Shown: one piece after another, positions 8,618 through 18,235 of the stretch
Layout: each line of letters starts with the position of its first letter
How positions within the stretch are numbered: position 1 is the stretch's first letter
Origin: Nitratidesulfovibrio sp. SRB-5
GTDB lineage: Bacteria; Desulfobacterota; Desulfovibrionia; Desulfovibrionales; Desulfovibrionaceae
Assembly: GCF_019931275.1 (NCBI RefSeq)
Contig: NZ_JAIOTY010000002.1
Location: 826,131 to 890,130, forward strand
Direction: 5' to 3'
Length of the DNA: 64,000 nt
Notes under the pieces: generated by a model
The model's input: the letters and a program-made list of their open reading frames with translations, nothing else
The model's database searches: none
Told to the model about the DNA's origin: nothing
Made by a program: the position numbers and the translations under genes

Positions 8618-9700
8618 TTATTTCATGAAGTAGAGGACGGCGACCAGAGCCAGCACGGCTTTCAGGCCCGCGACGCCAAATCCGAACAGGAAGCCCTTGA
8701 GGCCTGCGGCGCGCAGGTCGGAAAGGCGGGTGGTCAGGCCGATGCTGGCAAAGCCCAGAAGGAAGGCCCATTCCATGAACACCTTGGCCACCTTGATCTC
8801 GGCCTTGCTCAGCATGCCCATGGTGTTCATGCACACGATGGCGATGAAGCCCAGGATGAACAGGGGGAACTTGTCGCGGATCATCTGCAGCTTGTTGATC
8901 TTGACCACTTCGTTGCCCTGCTTGGCCTCCTGCGCCGCGGCCATCAGGGCCAGCATCAGCACCACGAAAGGCAAAAAGATCACCCGGCCGATGTTGTAGA
9001 TGCCAGCCACCTTCCCGGCTTCCGGGCTGTAGCCGAACCCGGCGGCGAGCACCTGCGCGGAGTTGATGATGCCCACGCCCGCGAAGGCGCCGAACTGCTC
9101 GGCGGTCAGGTTGAACAGCCTGCCCACCAGAGGGAATGCCACCAGGGCCAGCAGGCCGAACATCAGGACCACCGCGATGGCATAGGCCATGTCCTCGTTC
9201 TTGGCTTTCACCGCCGGGGAGATGGCGATGGTGGCGGAAACGCCGCACACCGACATGCCCGCCGCCAGGCAGGCGCCAAGCGAAGAGGACATGCCAAGCC
9301 TGTTGCAGAGCCACATCATGATCAGGGCGGTGCCGAACAGGAACACCGCGATGAACACCAGGGCCTGGCCGCCAACCGACACCAGACCGGCCAGCGAATA
9401 GCTGGACCCCATGACCACGATGCCGGTCTTGGTCATGATGGTGGAATAGCGCAGACCCGGCTGGAACACGGCGGGCACGCCCACGGTGTTGCGGATCGCG
9501 ATGCCTATGATGATGGCCAGGATGAAGTCCTTGAGCGAGAGGTAGGTCTTGAACAGGGGATAGGTTTCAAGAATCGGGGCCACGAAGTTGGCCACAAGGG
9601 CCACCGCCGTGATCAGCATCAAGCCGGGCAGGCTTTCGAATATGGCTTGGGCGAATGCCTGCTGCTTTTCAAAGGGTTGCGAAATGACGTTCTCCGACAC
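8618..9700 (-). CDS. yeiH: YeiH/UPF0324-type putative sulfate-exporter family membrane protein
   Basis: A 360-residue polytopic membrane protein with about ten hydrophobic helices. Family marks include LKDFILAIIIGIAIRNT, MSVCGVSATIAISPAVKA and GVGIINSAQVLAAG. The GTG at 9700 is chosen because AGGAGGATCC sits directly upstream; an ATG at 9760 has no such signal. NCBI calls the family 'putative sulfate exporter', but direct biochemical support is thin. In a sulfate reducer a sulfur oxyanion or organosulfonate role would make sense, but this is inference. The genes for the 32-residue membrane protein and Usp follow on the same strand. Confidence 0.88.
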   Translation of the reverse strand: MSENVISQPFEKQQAFAQAIFESLPGLMLITAVALVANFVAPILETYPLFKTYLSLKDFILAIIIGIAIRNTVGVPAVFQPGLRYSTIMTKTGIVVMGSSYSLAGLVSVGGQALVFIAVFLFGTALIMMWLCNRLGMSSSLGACLAAGMSVCGVSATIAISPAVKAKNEDMAYAIAVVLMFGLLALVAFPLVGRLFNLTAEQFGAFAGVGIINSAQVLAAGFGYSPEAGKVAGIYNIGRVIFLPFVVLMLALMAAAQEAKQGNEVVKINKLQMIRDKFPLFILGFIAIVCMNTMGMLSKAEIKVAKVFMEWAFLLGFASIGLTTRLSDLRAAGLKGFLFGFGVAGLKAVLALVAVLYFMK

Positions 9701-9839
9701 GGGATCCTCCTGCGTGCTGTGGTATCCCCACCCTAGGCAAGAGTAGTGCCAGAAGGTCATGCGCCGTGATGTCGGATGGTTATGCTGGAGACTTCCCGTG
9801 TTGTCCGGCTTTGATGGGCCGAAGGGGAACGCATTGGCA

Positions 9840-9867
9840 GTTCATGTTCCCATTCGGGAACATGAAC
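9840..9867. promoter_or_regulatory. Perfect 12-bp inverted repeat between yeiH and the eut region
   Basis: GTTCATGTTCCC, a 4-base spacer, then GGGAACATGAAC. It lies about 140 bp upstream of yeiH and about 350 bp upstream of eutB, with no T-run. The size and symmetry suit an operator for a dimeric repressor, or a strong hairpin in a leader. Which gene it serves is not clear. Confidence 0.45.
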
Positions 9868-10074
9868 TGGTGCTTGCGACAAGAGGAGGATGCGATTTCC
9901 CCGGAAGGCCCGCAGCTGGACCGGGGATGCCGAGGAATCTCGACCCTCGGGGGGCGCGGTCCGCTCCATCGGGTGGGGCAGCGCGTCAACGAAGACCCGT
10001 ACAGGAGGTGTGGCGACAAGCTGCGGAGAATATCGAAAGGCCCCCTACCATTTCCACAACATCCTGATGAGGCC

Positions 10075-10209
10075 ATGGCGCCCAAGGGCGTTACCCCCGG
10101 CGACATATACAGCTCCATCGTCCCCATGGTACTCCTCATGCGCATAGGTCTGGTGCCGGTCATGGTCTTCCCGTGCATCGCCATGTTCCTGCCCCGGGTG
10201 TTCCTGTAA
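10075..10209 (+). pseudogene. C-terminal remnant of a TRAP transporter large permease (DctM-like)
   Basis: The last 44 codons read KGVTPGDIYSSIVPMVLLM, then a hydrophobic segment with PVMVFPCIAMFLP. That is the usual end of DctM subunits (V-x-DIYRG-VPF, helix, FP-x4-WLP). Nothing matching the rest of the permease is found upstream before yeiH. It is probably what is left after deletion of a transporter formerly next to eutBC. Confidence 0.5.
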
Positions 10210-10221
10210 AGCGAGGCTCCC

Positions 10222-11580
10222 ATGAACGTTCACAGTCCGCTGCGTGAACTTCTGGCCAAGGCGTCCCCCCTGCGTTCGGGGGATGTCCTGGCCGGGGTGG
10301 CCGCAGCCAGCGACGAAGAGCGCGTGTGCGCCCAGATGCTGTTGGCCGACGTGCCGCTGAAGCGCTTTCTCGACGAGGCGGTGATCCCCTACGAGGACGA
10401 CGAGATCACCCGGCTTATCATGGACAGCCACGACGCAGCGGCCTTTGCCCCAGTACGCTCGTATACCGTGGGCCAGTTCCGCGACTGGCTGCTTACCGAC
10501 GCGGCGAACCATGCCAGCCTGGCCGCGCTTGCCCCCGGCCTGACGCCGGAAATGGTGGCGGCGGCCAGCAAGCTGATGCGCCTGCAGGACCTGGTGCTGG
10601 TGGCCTCCAGGTGCCGGGTGGTCACCCGGTTCCGCAACACCATCGGGCTGCCGGGCCACTTTTCTGCCCGCCTGCAACCCAATCACCCCACCGACGACGC
10701 GCGCGGCATCCTGGCCTCCACCATCGACGGGCTGTACTACGGCTCGGGCGATGCAGTCATCGGCATCAACCCGGCTTCGGACAGCCTGGATAACATCGCC
10801 CGGCTGATGCACCTGCTGGACGAACTCATCGCCCGGTACGAGATACCCACCCAAGGCTGCGTGCTCACCCACGTGACCAGCGCCATGGAGCTCATTCGGC
10901 GGGGCGCGCCGCTGGACCTGTGCTTCCAGTCCATCGCCGGGACGGAAAAGGCCAACGCCAGCTTCGGCATCAGCCTGGGCCTGCTGGACGAGGCGTGGCA
11001 GGCCACGCTGGAATTGCAGCGCGGCACGCTGGGCGACAACGTGATGTACTTCGAGACGGGGCAGGGCAGCGCGCTTTCGGCCAACGCCCATCACGGCGTG
11101 GACCAGCAGACCGTGGAATGCCGGGCCTATGCCGTGGCGCGCCGCTACCGCCCGCTGCTGGTGAACACGGTGGTGGGGTTCATCGGGCCGGAATACCTGT
11201 ACAACGGCAAGCAGATCATCCGGGCCGGGCTGGAGGACCACTGCTGCGGCAAGTTGCTGGGCCTGCCCATGGGGGTGGACATCTGCTACACCAACCACGC
11301 CGACGCGGACCAGGACGACATGGACGCGCTGCTGACCCTGCTGGGCACGGCAGGCTGCAATTTCATCATGGGCGTGCCGGGCGCGGACGACATCATGCTC
11401 AACTACCAGTCCACCTCGTTTCACGACGCTGCCTACCTGCGCAAGCTGCTGGGCAGGCGTCCCGCCCCGGAATTCGAGGCCTGGCTGGAACGCATGGGCA
11501 TCCACGACCGGGACGGCAACCTGCTGCCCCCCGGCGGCGCCCTGCTGGGGCTTGAACAGCGCGTGCGGCAGGACGCCTGA
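10222..11580 (+). CDS. eutB: Ethanolamine ammonia-lyase large subunit EutB
   Basis: A 452-residue catalytic subunit, the usual full length. With EutC and adenosylcobalamin it converts ethanolamine to acetaldehyde and ammonia. Recognisable blocks include GLPGHFSARLQPNHPTDD, FQSIAGTEKANASFG and YFETGQGSALSANAHHGVDQ, all typical of EutB. It starts 12 bp after the transporter remnant and is followed by eutC after 11 bp. No reactivase (EutA), aldehyde dehydrogenase or microcompartment shell gene is present in the window, so this looks like a minimal ethanolamine module supplying ammonia and acetaldehyde. Confidence 0.97.
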   Translation: MNVHSPLRELLAKASPLRSGDVLAGVAAASDEERVCAQMLLADVPLKRFLDEAVIPYEDDEITRLIMDSHDAAAFAPVRSYTVGQFRDWLLTDAANHASLAALAPGLTPEMVAAASKLMRLQDLVLVASRCRVVTRFRNTIGLPGHFSARLQPNHPTDDARGILASTIDGLYYGSGDAVIGINPASDSLDNIARLMHLLDELIARYEIPTQGCVLTHVTSAMELIRRGAPLDLCFQSIAGTEKANASFGISLGLLDEAWQATLELQRGTLGDNVMYFETGQGSALSANAHHGVDQQTVECRAYAVARRYRPLLVNTVVGFIGPEYLYNGKQIIRAGLEDHCCGKLLGLPMGVDICYTNHADADQDDMDALLTLLGTAGCNFIMGVPGADDIMLNYQSTSFHDAAYLRKLLGRRPAPEFEAWLERMGIHDRDGNLLPPGGALLGLEQRVRQDA

Positions 11581-11591
11581 GGAGGGACGCC

Positions 11592-12434
11592 ATGGACAGG
11601 GCACGAGACGACGACCTTGCGGCGCGGCCCGCCCCGGTGACCGACGACACCTGGAGCGACCTGCGCCGCCACACCGATGCCCGCATTGCCCTGGGTCGTT
11701 GCGGCATCAGCCTGCCGCACGGCCGGTGGCTGGATTTCCGCATGGCTCACGCCAGGGCGCGCGACGCGGTGCTGACCCCCTTCGACATGGCGGGCGTGCG
11801 CGCCGCCCTGGAACGGGGCGGCGTACAGTGCCTGGAACTGCACAGCGCGGCGGCGGACACGGCGGAATTCCTGGCCCGACCGGACAAGGGCCGCCAGCTT
11901 TCCGATGCCTCGCGGGGCATCCTGCGCGAGGCATCGGCTGGGCAGGCAAAGGGCGCTTCGGACGCAAAAGGGGCGGACATCTGCGTGGTGGTCAGCAGCG
12001 GGCTTTCCGCCCGCGCCGTGCACGAGAACGCCGCCCCCTTCGCCCTGCGGTTTCTGGAGCAGGCCCGCGCGGCGGGCTACACCGCCACGCCCGTGGCGCT
12101 GGTGGACCACGGGCGCGTGGCCGTGGCCGACGAGGTGGCCCACCTGCTGGGCGCGCGGCTGGTGGTGATGCTGATCGGCGAGCGGCCCGGCCTCAGCTCG
12201 CCCAATTCGCTGGGCGTCTACCTGACCCATGCGCCCGTGCCCGGCTGCACGGACGAGGCCCGCAACTGCATCTCCAACGTGCGTCCCGGCGGCCTTGCCA
12301 TCGAAGAAGGCGTGCGCAAGCTGTGCTATCTGGTGCAGGGGGCCTTTGCCGCCGGGCTTACCGGCGTGAACCTGAAGGACGACATGCCGGGCGACTACCT
12401 GCCCTTTGCCCCGGTGCACGCTCTGAAGGACTGA
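11592..12434 (+). CDS. eutC: Ethanolamine ammonia-lyase small subunit EutC
   Basis: A 280-residue partner of EutB. Conserved EutC blocks are present: DICVVVSSGLSARAVHENA, VALVDHGRVAVADEVA, and ERPGLSSPNSLGVYLTHAPVP followed by CTDEARNCISNVRPGG. A GGAGGGACGCC Shine-Dalgarno precedes the ATG. The middle contains a short low-complexity insert (SAGQAKGASDAKG) not expected in EutC. It ends convergently with the hybrid kinase gene; no clear terminator is seen in the 120 bp between them. Confidence 0.96.
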   Translation: MDRARDDDLAARPAPVTDDTWSDLRRHTDARIALGRCGISLPHGRWLDFRMAHARARDAVLTPFDMAGVRAALERGGVQCLELHSAAADTAEFLARPDKGRQLSDASRGILREASAGQAKGASDAKGADICVVVSSGLSARAVHENAAPFALRFLEQARAAGYTATPVALVDHGRVAVADEVAHLLGARLVVMLIGERPGLSSPNSLGVYLTHAPVPGCTDEARNCISNVRPGGLAIEEGVRKLCYLVQGAFAAGLTGVNLKDDMPGDYLPFAPVHALKD

Positions 12435-12555
12435 GCTTCCGCCCGTTTTCGCGCGCACCAGCCGGTGCCGCGTCTACCGGATGCCGTGCCCACCGGGTGT
12501 CGTGTCCACCAGATGCCGTGCCGGCGCATTCCGCCCGTACGGCCTTGCGGCCCGG

Positions 12556-15500
12556 CTATCCTTGCCGTGTTGTCTGTCCCTGCCCGCACAGGCGGCCAAT
12601 GACCGCATGCAGCGTATCCATGTCCGTGGGCTTGGTGGCGTAGGCGTCCATGCCTGCGCCCATGAATCGTTCCCGGTCACCCTCCATGGCGTAGGCGGTC
12701 AGGGCCACGACGGGAATGCCTGCCCTGTCCGGCCCGGCCTCCCCCTTGCGAATGCGGGCAACGGCCTCCATGCCGTCCATGATGGGCATCTGGATGTCCA
12801 TGAGCACCATGTCGAACGAGCCGCCAGCCAACGCGTGCAGGCCAGCGCGCCCGTCTCCCGCCACGGTGACGGTATGCCCCGCCTTTTCCAGCATCCGTCG
12901 CACGGCCAGCTGGGTTACCGTGTCGTCTTCCACCAGCAGGATCCGGCAGGGCGATGCCGCATCTGGGCGGGGGGCCGGTGCCGCGCCCCGCGCGCCAGGC
13001 ATGCCGGGCACGCCAGCCACGCCGGGCACATCGGGAAGGTCAGGCGCATTCGCCGTATCCGGCGCCTCCGTTCTTTCGCCGGTATCGGGCACTAGGGTGA
13101 AGGGCAGACTGACGCAGGCCGTGGTGCCCGCGCCTTCCTGGCTTTCGATGGTGATTTCCCCGCCCATCAGGTGCACCAGCCGCTTGCAGATGGAAAGCCC
13201 CAGCCCGGCGCCCTGGTGCGAGCGGCGCATTCCGTTGCTGGCCTGGGTGAACGGCTCGAACAGTTCGCCCAGCTTGTCTTCCGGAATGCCGCACCCCGTG
13301 TCCGAAATGGTGAACAGCACCCGGCAGGCGGGGCCGTGCGGCGGGGGCAGGCGGTGGACCGCCAGGGTGATGCCGCCGCTTCTGGTGAACTTGAAGGAAT
13401 TGCCCAGCAGGTTGGTGAGCACCTGCTGCACCCGCACGATGTCGCCAAGCAGGGTTTCGGGGGTGGCCGGGTCCATGCGCACGTCGAGCCGTATCCCCGC
13501 TTGCAGCGAAATGGGCAGGAACAGTTCCACCACCTGCTGCACCGCTGCCGCAAGCCGGAAGGGCACGTGGCGGATATCCAGCTTGCCCGATTCGATGCGC
13601 GACAGGTCCAGCATGTCGGAAAGCAGCCGCGCCAGCCGCCTGCCGGACTGGATGGCGATGTTCGCATAGTCCGCCTGCTCGGCACCCAGCCGGGTGGTGT
13701 GCATGAGCTGGAGCATGCCCAGGATGCCGTTGAGCGGGGTGCGTATCTCGTGGCTCATGTTGGCCAGGAATTCGCTCTTGGCCTTGCTGGCGGCCTCTGC
13801 CCGCAGCTTGGCGTTGAGCAGTTCGATTTCCGCCGTCTTGCGTTCGGTGATGTCCTGAAGCGTGCCCAGGATGAGCTGCTCCCCGTGCTCTTCCACGCAG
13901 CCCACCGCGCGCAGGTGGGTCCACTTGCGGGTGCTCCTGCTGGTGACGACCTCGCATTCCATATCCACGGGGGTGCCGTCGCGGGCCACGGTTCGCAGCA
14001 TCTGCCACACCCCGGGCCGGTATTCCGGCGCGTAGAGCGAAATGCTCTCGGCAAGCCCCGGCTTGTAGTTCGGCGGCACCTCGAGGATGCGGTTGACCTC
14101 GTCGGTCCAGACCAGCCTGTCGGACCGGGTGCCCGCCTTCCATCCGCCCACGCGGGTGATGCGCTGGGTTTCCAGCAGGAACATTTCGCGTTCGCGCAGG
14201 GTGTCTTCCGCCCGGCGGCGTTCGGTGAGGTCTTCCGCCATTATCAGGCCGTACAGGTGTCTGCCGCCCGGCGCGAAGATGCACTTGAGAATGCAGCTGA
14301 CCAGCGTGGTCTTGCGGCCCGCCACCGAGGTGTAGCTGCCCTCGTAACGGCCTATGCCGCCTTCGAAGGCGGTGCGCACGGCCCGCAGCATTTCGGGGTC
14401 GCGCACGTCGTGCAGCATGTTCAGCCCCAGCACCTTGTGGCGCGGCGCCCCCACGATTTCCTGGAACTTGGCGTTCAGGGCAATGATGCCGCCTTCGCCG
14501 TCGAAGTGGGCGATGCCCACGGGCGACTGGTCGAACAGGATGCGGTAGCGTTCCTCGCTGTGGCGGATGTCCGTTCTGGCCTGGCGCAGGCGGATGACGT
14601 GAAAGATCAGGAAGAGCGTCAGAGCCAGGATGACCACCAGCGCCGCCGCCGCCACCCGCAGTTCGCGCCGGTAGACCACCCACGGCGACGAGGGGGCGTT
14701 GAGGATGCGGCTGCCCGGCGGCAGTTGGCTTTCCGCGATGCCGAAGCGCGCCAGCACCTGATGGTCGAAGATGTACCTGTTGGCCGCGTCGCCCTCGATC
14801 ACGGGGATGTCGCCGGGGGATGCGCCGTTCATGATGCGCAGGGCCAGTTGCGCCGCGATGCGCCCCTGCTCGAAGTGCGAAATGACCTTGCCGCCCGCCA
14901 GCCCCTTGCCCAGGCCGTGCTCCCACAGGTGGAACACCGGCGCGTCGGCGTGGCGCAGGATGAAGGCCAGGCTTTCCTCGAACGGTCTGGGTGCGCCCGC
15001 CGCGTCTTCGTACGCCGAAAGCAGCAGGATGGCGTCGGTGTCGGGCAGGGCGGCCACGCGGCGGGCCAGGTCGTCCCAGGTCAGGTTTTCCAGCGACAGT
15101 TCCCGGCTGGGGGCCGGGACGTTGCGGGCCGCCAACTCGCGAAAGGTCAGCATGTCCGCCCGGCCGGACAATGTGGCGTCCGAGATGGCGTGAATGGTGC
15201 CGCGCGGGCGCAACTGGCGGATCAGGTCCAGCGTTTCCTGCATGGAAACGGCCTCGATGACCCCGGCAAAGGCGGGGGAACCGCTCAGGCCCTGGGCCAG
15301 CGCCACGTTGTTGACCCCGCAGAAGACCACGGGCGTGGCGGGGAACAGGGCATCCCGGTGTTCCAGGGCAAGGTTCAGCGCGTTGTCGTCCGAGGTGATG
15401 ATGACGTCGTACGGGGCCACGCGGGACAACTTGTAGCGTAGGTGGTCGAGAAAGTGGGCCTGGTTGCGCGGGTCGTTGAAGCGCTTGCTGTCCATGAATT

Positions 15501-15837
15501 CCACGTCCAGGGCCACGCCCGCCGGGTCCAGTTCCGAGCGGATGCCGTCGATCTGCTGGAAGAAGGTGGGGAAAGCCGGGTGGTAGGAACTGATCAGCAG
15601 GGCCCGTTGCGGCGCGGCAAGGCCGGGAGCGGGCCACGCGGCCAGCAGGAACGCACACGCGGCAATGGACAGCAGGGCGGAGGTCAGGGTGGATGTCAGG
15701 GCGGATATCGGGCCGGATGCTGGGCCGGATGCTGTGGCGGACGGCAGGCGCAAGGCGGTGCGTGCGGCAGGGGGGCGCGGCGTGGCGATGCCGGTGGAGC
15801 GGGGAGAGAAGGAGGGACAGGCGGTCCGGGTGCTCAT
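12556..15837 (-). CDS. Hybrid histidine kinase with an ABC-type substrate-binding sensor domain
   Basis: About 1093 residues from the ATG at 15837, the first start in front of the signal-anchor ([20 protein letters not shown]). Order: a periplasmic ABC_sub_bind-type domain ([35 protein letters not shown]), a membrane span ([15 protein letters not shown]), two PAS domains with PAC motifs, HisKA with H-box [16 protein letters not shown], HATPase ([25 protein letters not shown]), a low-complexity Pro/Gly/Ala linker, and a receiver domain ([15 protein letters not shown]). The sensor fold is the same type as the free binding protein at 26 kb. No partner output protein lies next to it; a diguanylate cyclase is 1 kb upstream. 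Confidence 0.92.
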   Translation of the reverse strand: MSTRTACPSFSPRSTGIATPRPPAARTALRLPSATASGPASGPISALTSTLTSALLSIAACAFLLAAWPAPGLAAPQRALLISSYHPAFPTFFQQIDGIRSELDPAGVALDVEFMDSKRFNDPRNQAHFLDHLRYKLSRVAPYDVIITSDDNALNLALEHRDALFPATPVVFCGVNNVALAQGLSGSPAFAGVIEAVSMQETLDLIRQLRPRGTIHAISDATLSGRADMLTFRELAARNVPAPSRELSLENLTWDDLARRVAALPDTDAILLLSAYEDAAGAPRPFEESLAFILRHADAPVFHLWEHGLGKGLAGGKVISHFEQGRIAAQLALRIMNGASPGDIPVIEGDAANRYIFDHQVLARFGIAESQLPPGSRILNAPSSPWVVYRRELRVAAAALVVILALTLFLIFHVIRLRQARTDIRHSEERYRILFDQSPVGIAHFDGEGGIIALNAKFQEIVGAPRHKVLGLNMLHDVRDPEMLRAVRTAFEGGIGRYEGSYTSVAGRKTTLVSCILKCIFAPGGRHLYGLIMAEDLTERRRAEDTLREREMFLLETQRITRVGGWKAGTRSDRLVWTDEVNRILEVPPNYKPGLAESISLYAPEYRPGVWQMLRTVARDGTPVDMECEVVTSRSTRKWTHLRAVGCVEEHGEQLILGTLQDITERKTAEIELLNAKLRAEAASKAKSEFLANMSHEIRTPLNGILGMLQLMHTTRLGAEQADYANIAIQSGRRLARLLSDMLDLSRIESGKLDIRHVPFRLAAAVQQVVELFLPISLQAGIRLDVRMDPATPETLLGDIVRVQQVLTNLLGNSFKFTRSGGITLAVHRLPPPHGPACRVLFTISDTGCGIPEDKLGELFEPFTQASNGMRRSHQGAGLGLSICKRLVHLMGGEITIESQEGAGTTACVSLPFTLVPDTGERTEAPDTANAPDLPDVPGVAGVPGMPGARGAAPAPRPDAASPCRILLVEDDTVTQLAVRRMLEKAGHTVTVAGDGRAGLHALAGGSFDMVLMDIQMPIMDGMEAVARIRKGEAGPDRAGIPVVALTAYAMEGDRERFMGAGMDAYATKPTDMDTLHAVIGRLCGQGQTTRQG

Positions 15838-16116
15838 GGAGGTGTCCGATCTGCTGCGGCGCGGCGGCAGGCCGCCGTGCGTTGCCCGTTGGAAAAGGCG
15901 GCATGCCGCCGCGCATGGGGATACGCGGGACTCCGGAGTCGGGTGTGCGCCCAAGCACCAATGTAGTGTATCCTTGCCGGGTATGCAGTCCCTGATTTTT
16001 TCAGGGGGTGGTGCGGCATGCGGAGAAGGCGAGACAATGAGGAGAAGCGGAGAGACGGCGGGCACAAGGCCAGTGCCCTGCGCCCCATGAGGAGAGGATG
16101 GCAGGAATCGGGTCGG

Positions 16117-16713
16117 CTATTGCCCCTGCTTGACGGCCAGCGGAGTGCCCGCCTGCCCGGCGTAGAAGACGATGATTTCTGCGGGCTCGCTGCCGGGGTT
16201 GAAGCCCTGATGCGGGTTGTTCACCACCTCCACGATGGGGTCGCCCGCCGCGAGGCGCAGTTCCTTGCCGTCCGACGTGGTGACCAGCAACTGGCCGCGT
16301 GTCAGCACCCCGGCGTTGATTACCGGGTGATGATGCAGGGGCAGCCGCGCCCCGGCGGGAATGGTGATGCGCAGGATGGTGACCTGCGGCTGGCCCTGCG
16401 GATACGCGGGCAGCGTGGCGCCGTCCCAACTGCGCTCCGACTGGACGAGCTGGACGGAACTGACGGCCTGCGAAGCTGGCTGGAGGGGGCGCTGGCCCGC
16501 AGTCTGGTCGGCGGACTGGAGGGCGGCGGGCGCGCTCGGGTGCCGGGCCGCACAACCGCCTGACAGCGTGAGGGCGCCCAGCATCAGGGAGCCCAGCATC
16601 AGGGCGGCCAGCACGCCGGATGGCGCCAGTCGGCAGGCCGGAAGTCTGGGGGTATGGTCGGCGAGGCCGGGGAAGCAGGCGTTGCCGGGGCAGAAGATGG
16701 TGGATGTGCGCAT
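16117..16713 (-). CDS. Cupin-domain lipoprotein
   Basis: A 198-residue protein starting at 16713, behind GGGGAG. A signal peptide with a lipobox-like LTLSGGC places it on the outer face of a membrane. A Ser/Gln/Ala linker follows, then a single cupin domain: ITIPAGARLPLHHHPVIN with the metal-binding His cluster, GQLLVTTSDGKELRLAAGD, and the second motif HQGFNPGSEPAEIIVFY. Substrate and reaction are not predictable. It is oriented with the hybrid kinase downstream, and a role in sensing or in modifying an extracellular metabolite is only a guess. Confidence 0.8.
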   Translation of the reverse strand: MRTSTIFCPGNACFPGLADHTPRLPACRLAPSGVLAALMLGSLMLGALTLSGGCAARHPSAPAALQSADQTAGQRPLQPASQAVSSVQLVQSERSWDGATLPAYPQGQPQVTILRITIPAGARLPLHHHPVINAGVLTRGQLLVTTSDGKELRLAAGDPIVEVVNNPHQGFNPGSEPAEIIVFYAGQAGTPLAVKQGQ

Positions 16714-16883
16714 GCTGCTCCCCAAGGTGTGTTCAGGTGCGGGACCGCGACTGGGAACCGGCGGCAGGGCGCCCGCCATGCCTGGGCCGGGAGGGGGGGG
16801 CCTGGACGATGCGGAAAGGTGCCGGGCCGACCGGGCGTGGTCAGGGTGACAGCCGGGCGACGTCAGGCGGGAACGGGCGCCGC

Positions 16884-18035
16884 TCAGTGGGCGGTGGCGT
16901 CTGCCTTGATGTGCTTCTGGCGTTTGCGGTCGTACATCAGCGTATCGCACCGCTTCAGCAGGGCGTCAACGCATTCGCCGTCGCGCGAGCAGGCCAGCCC
17001 GTAGCTGAAGGCCACGCGGTACGGCCTGCCGAAGGCGGCATCCTGTTCCGCCAGGTCGTTTTCAAGGGTGCAGAGCCGTTCGTAGATGGCGGCGGGGTCG
17101 TTGTCGAACTGGACAACGGCGAATTCGTCGCCGCCAAAGCGCATCACGCTGAACCTTTCGTCAAAGGTTTTCCGCAGCCCTTCGGCAAGCGCCAGCAATG
17201 CATGGTCTCCGGCGGCATGCCCGTACCTGTCGTTGATGGCTTTCAGGCCGTCCATGTCCAGCAGGGCCACGCACATCTTCAGTTCGCGCATGCGGCGGGC
17301 CTTGGTGATGGCGTTGCGATAGGCGGTCCTGTTGGCCAGCTTGGTCAGTTCGTCGCGCTCGGACGAATTGATGAACACGGTCACCAGCAGGATGATGCAC
17401 GAGATGGCCCAACTGCTCCAGATGGTCAGAAAGGTGAAGTAGTGCAGCTGGATGGCCGCGGTGATGGCGGGCAAGACCAACGCCAGGGCGAACAGGGCCG
17501 CTTCCTCCGCCCGCAGCCGGGCGCGCTGGCGGACCAGGACGCTTACCGCCAGGGTTTGGTAGCCGTAGAATATGGCCGGGGATATGACGAACCACGGCCC
17601 GCGCGAGTAGGTGTTGTCGGGGGCGACGGAAAACAGCAGTCCCTCGTTGTAGCTGAGTATGGCCAGTGCCGCGTTGCAGGCAAGGGGAAGCGTCCAGAAC
17701 AGGATGGCAGGTGCGGCAAGGCGCACGCCGGTCCAATGGTGCAGGAAGGTCCACGTCAGAAAGGCGGGCGCGGGCACCAGCAGGAAGCCGATGCTGTTGA
17801 CCAGCTTGCCGAGGGGGACAAGCTGCACGTTGTCGCGGATGGTGGCGTTGAAGTTGGCATCCAGAGCCACGCTGCATGCTTCAAGCACAAGCAGGATGAA
17901 GACGCACACCATGATTGATATGAGATGCCGGTGCGCGGGAATGCTTCTGTCGAGCTTGATGGCAGCCACTGCAATGGCTGGCAGCAAGGCGAGACACATG
18001 AGAATATCGACGTGGATCGTGGACAGGTATGTCAT
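16884..18035 (-). CDS. Membrane diguanylate cyclase (GGDEF)
   Basis: About 383 residues. Several hydrophobic helices make up the first 220 residues, then a GGDEF domain makes cyclic di-GMP: DELTKLANRTAYRN, LLDMDGLKAINDRYGHAAGD and the catalytic loop MRFGGDEFAVV. The ATG at 18035 is chosen because the first membrane helix follows at once; a GTG at 18083 would add 16 residues, and neither has a good Shine-Dalgarno. The amino-terminal helices form an integral-membrane sensor of unknown ligand. No EAL or PilZ partner is nearby. Confidence 0.9.
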   Translation of the reverse strand: MTYLSTIHVDILMCLALLPAIAVAAIKLDRSIPAHRHLISIMVCVFILLVLEACSVALDANFNATIRDNVQLVPLGKLVNSIGFLLVPAPAFLTWTFLHHWTGVRLAAPAILFWTLPLACNAALAILSYNEGLLFSVAPDNTYSRGPWFVISPAIFYGYQTLAVSVLVRQRARLRAEEAALFALALVLPAITAAIQLHYFTFLTIWSSWAISCIILLVTVFINSSERDELTKLANRTAYRNAITKARRMRELKMCVALLDMDGLKAINDRYGHAAGDHALLALAEGLRKTFDERFSVMRFGGDEFAVVQFDNDPAAIYERLCTLENDLAEQDAAFGRPYRVAFSYGLACSRDGECVDALLKRCDTLMYDRKRQKHIKADATAH

Positions 18036-18235
18036 GAAGTGTGTCTGCTGGGTGTGCGGGGCTACATGCTGTTGCAGTTGCACATCGCGGGTGTCACAAG
18101 GCCGACTGTTCTTGCGAAAGCGGGCCGTTGTCTCCGTCGTGTCGTCTCCGTTATCGTGTCCGCGTCAGTAGAGCGTACCGGAACTGTTCCGTCAAGGGGC
18201 GGAGTAATGGGGGGGCGGTGGCCGGGAAGCGTCCC

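Noticed and set aside
9780-10223. 147-codon frames on both strands around the palindrome before eutB
   Set aside because: They are produced by symmetrical, GC-rich DNA; only the last 44 plus-strand codons resemble a known protein end.
10045-11604. Minus-strand long frame opposite eutB
   Set aside because: eutB is unmistakable on the plus strand; the antisense product is His/Gln/Gly-rich without recognisable domains.
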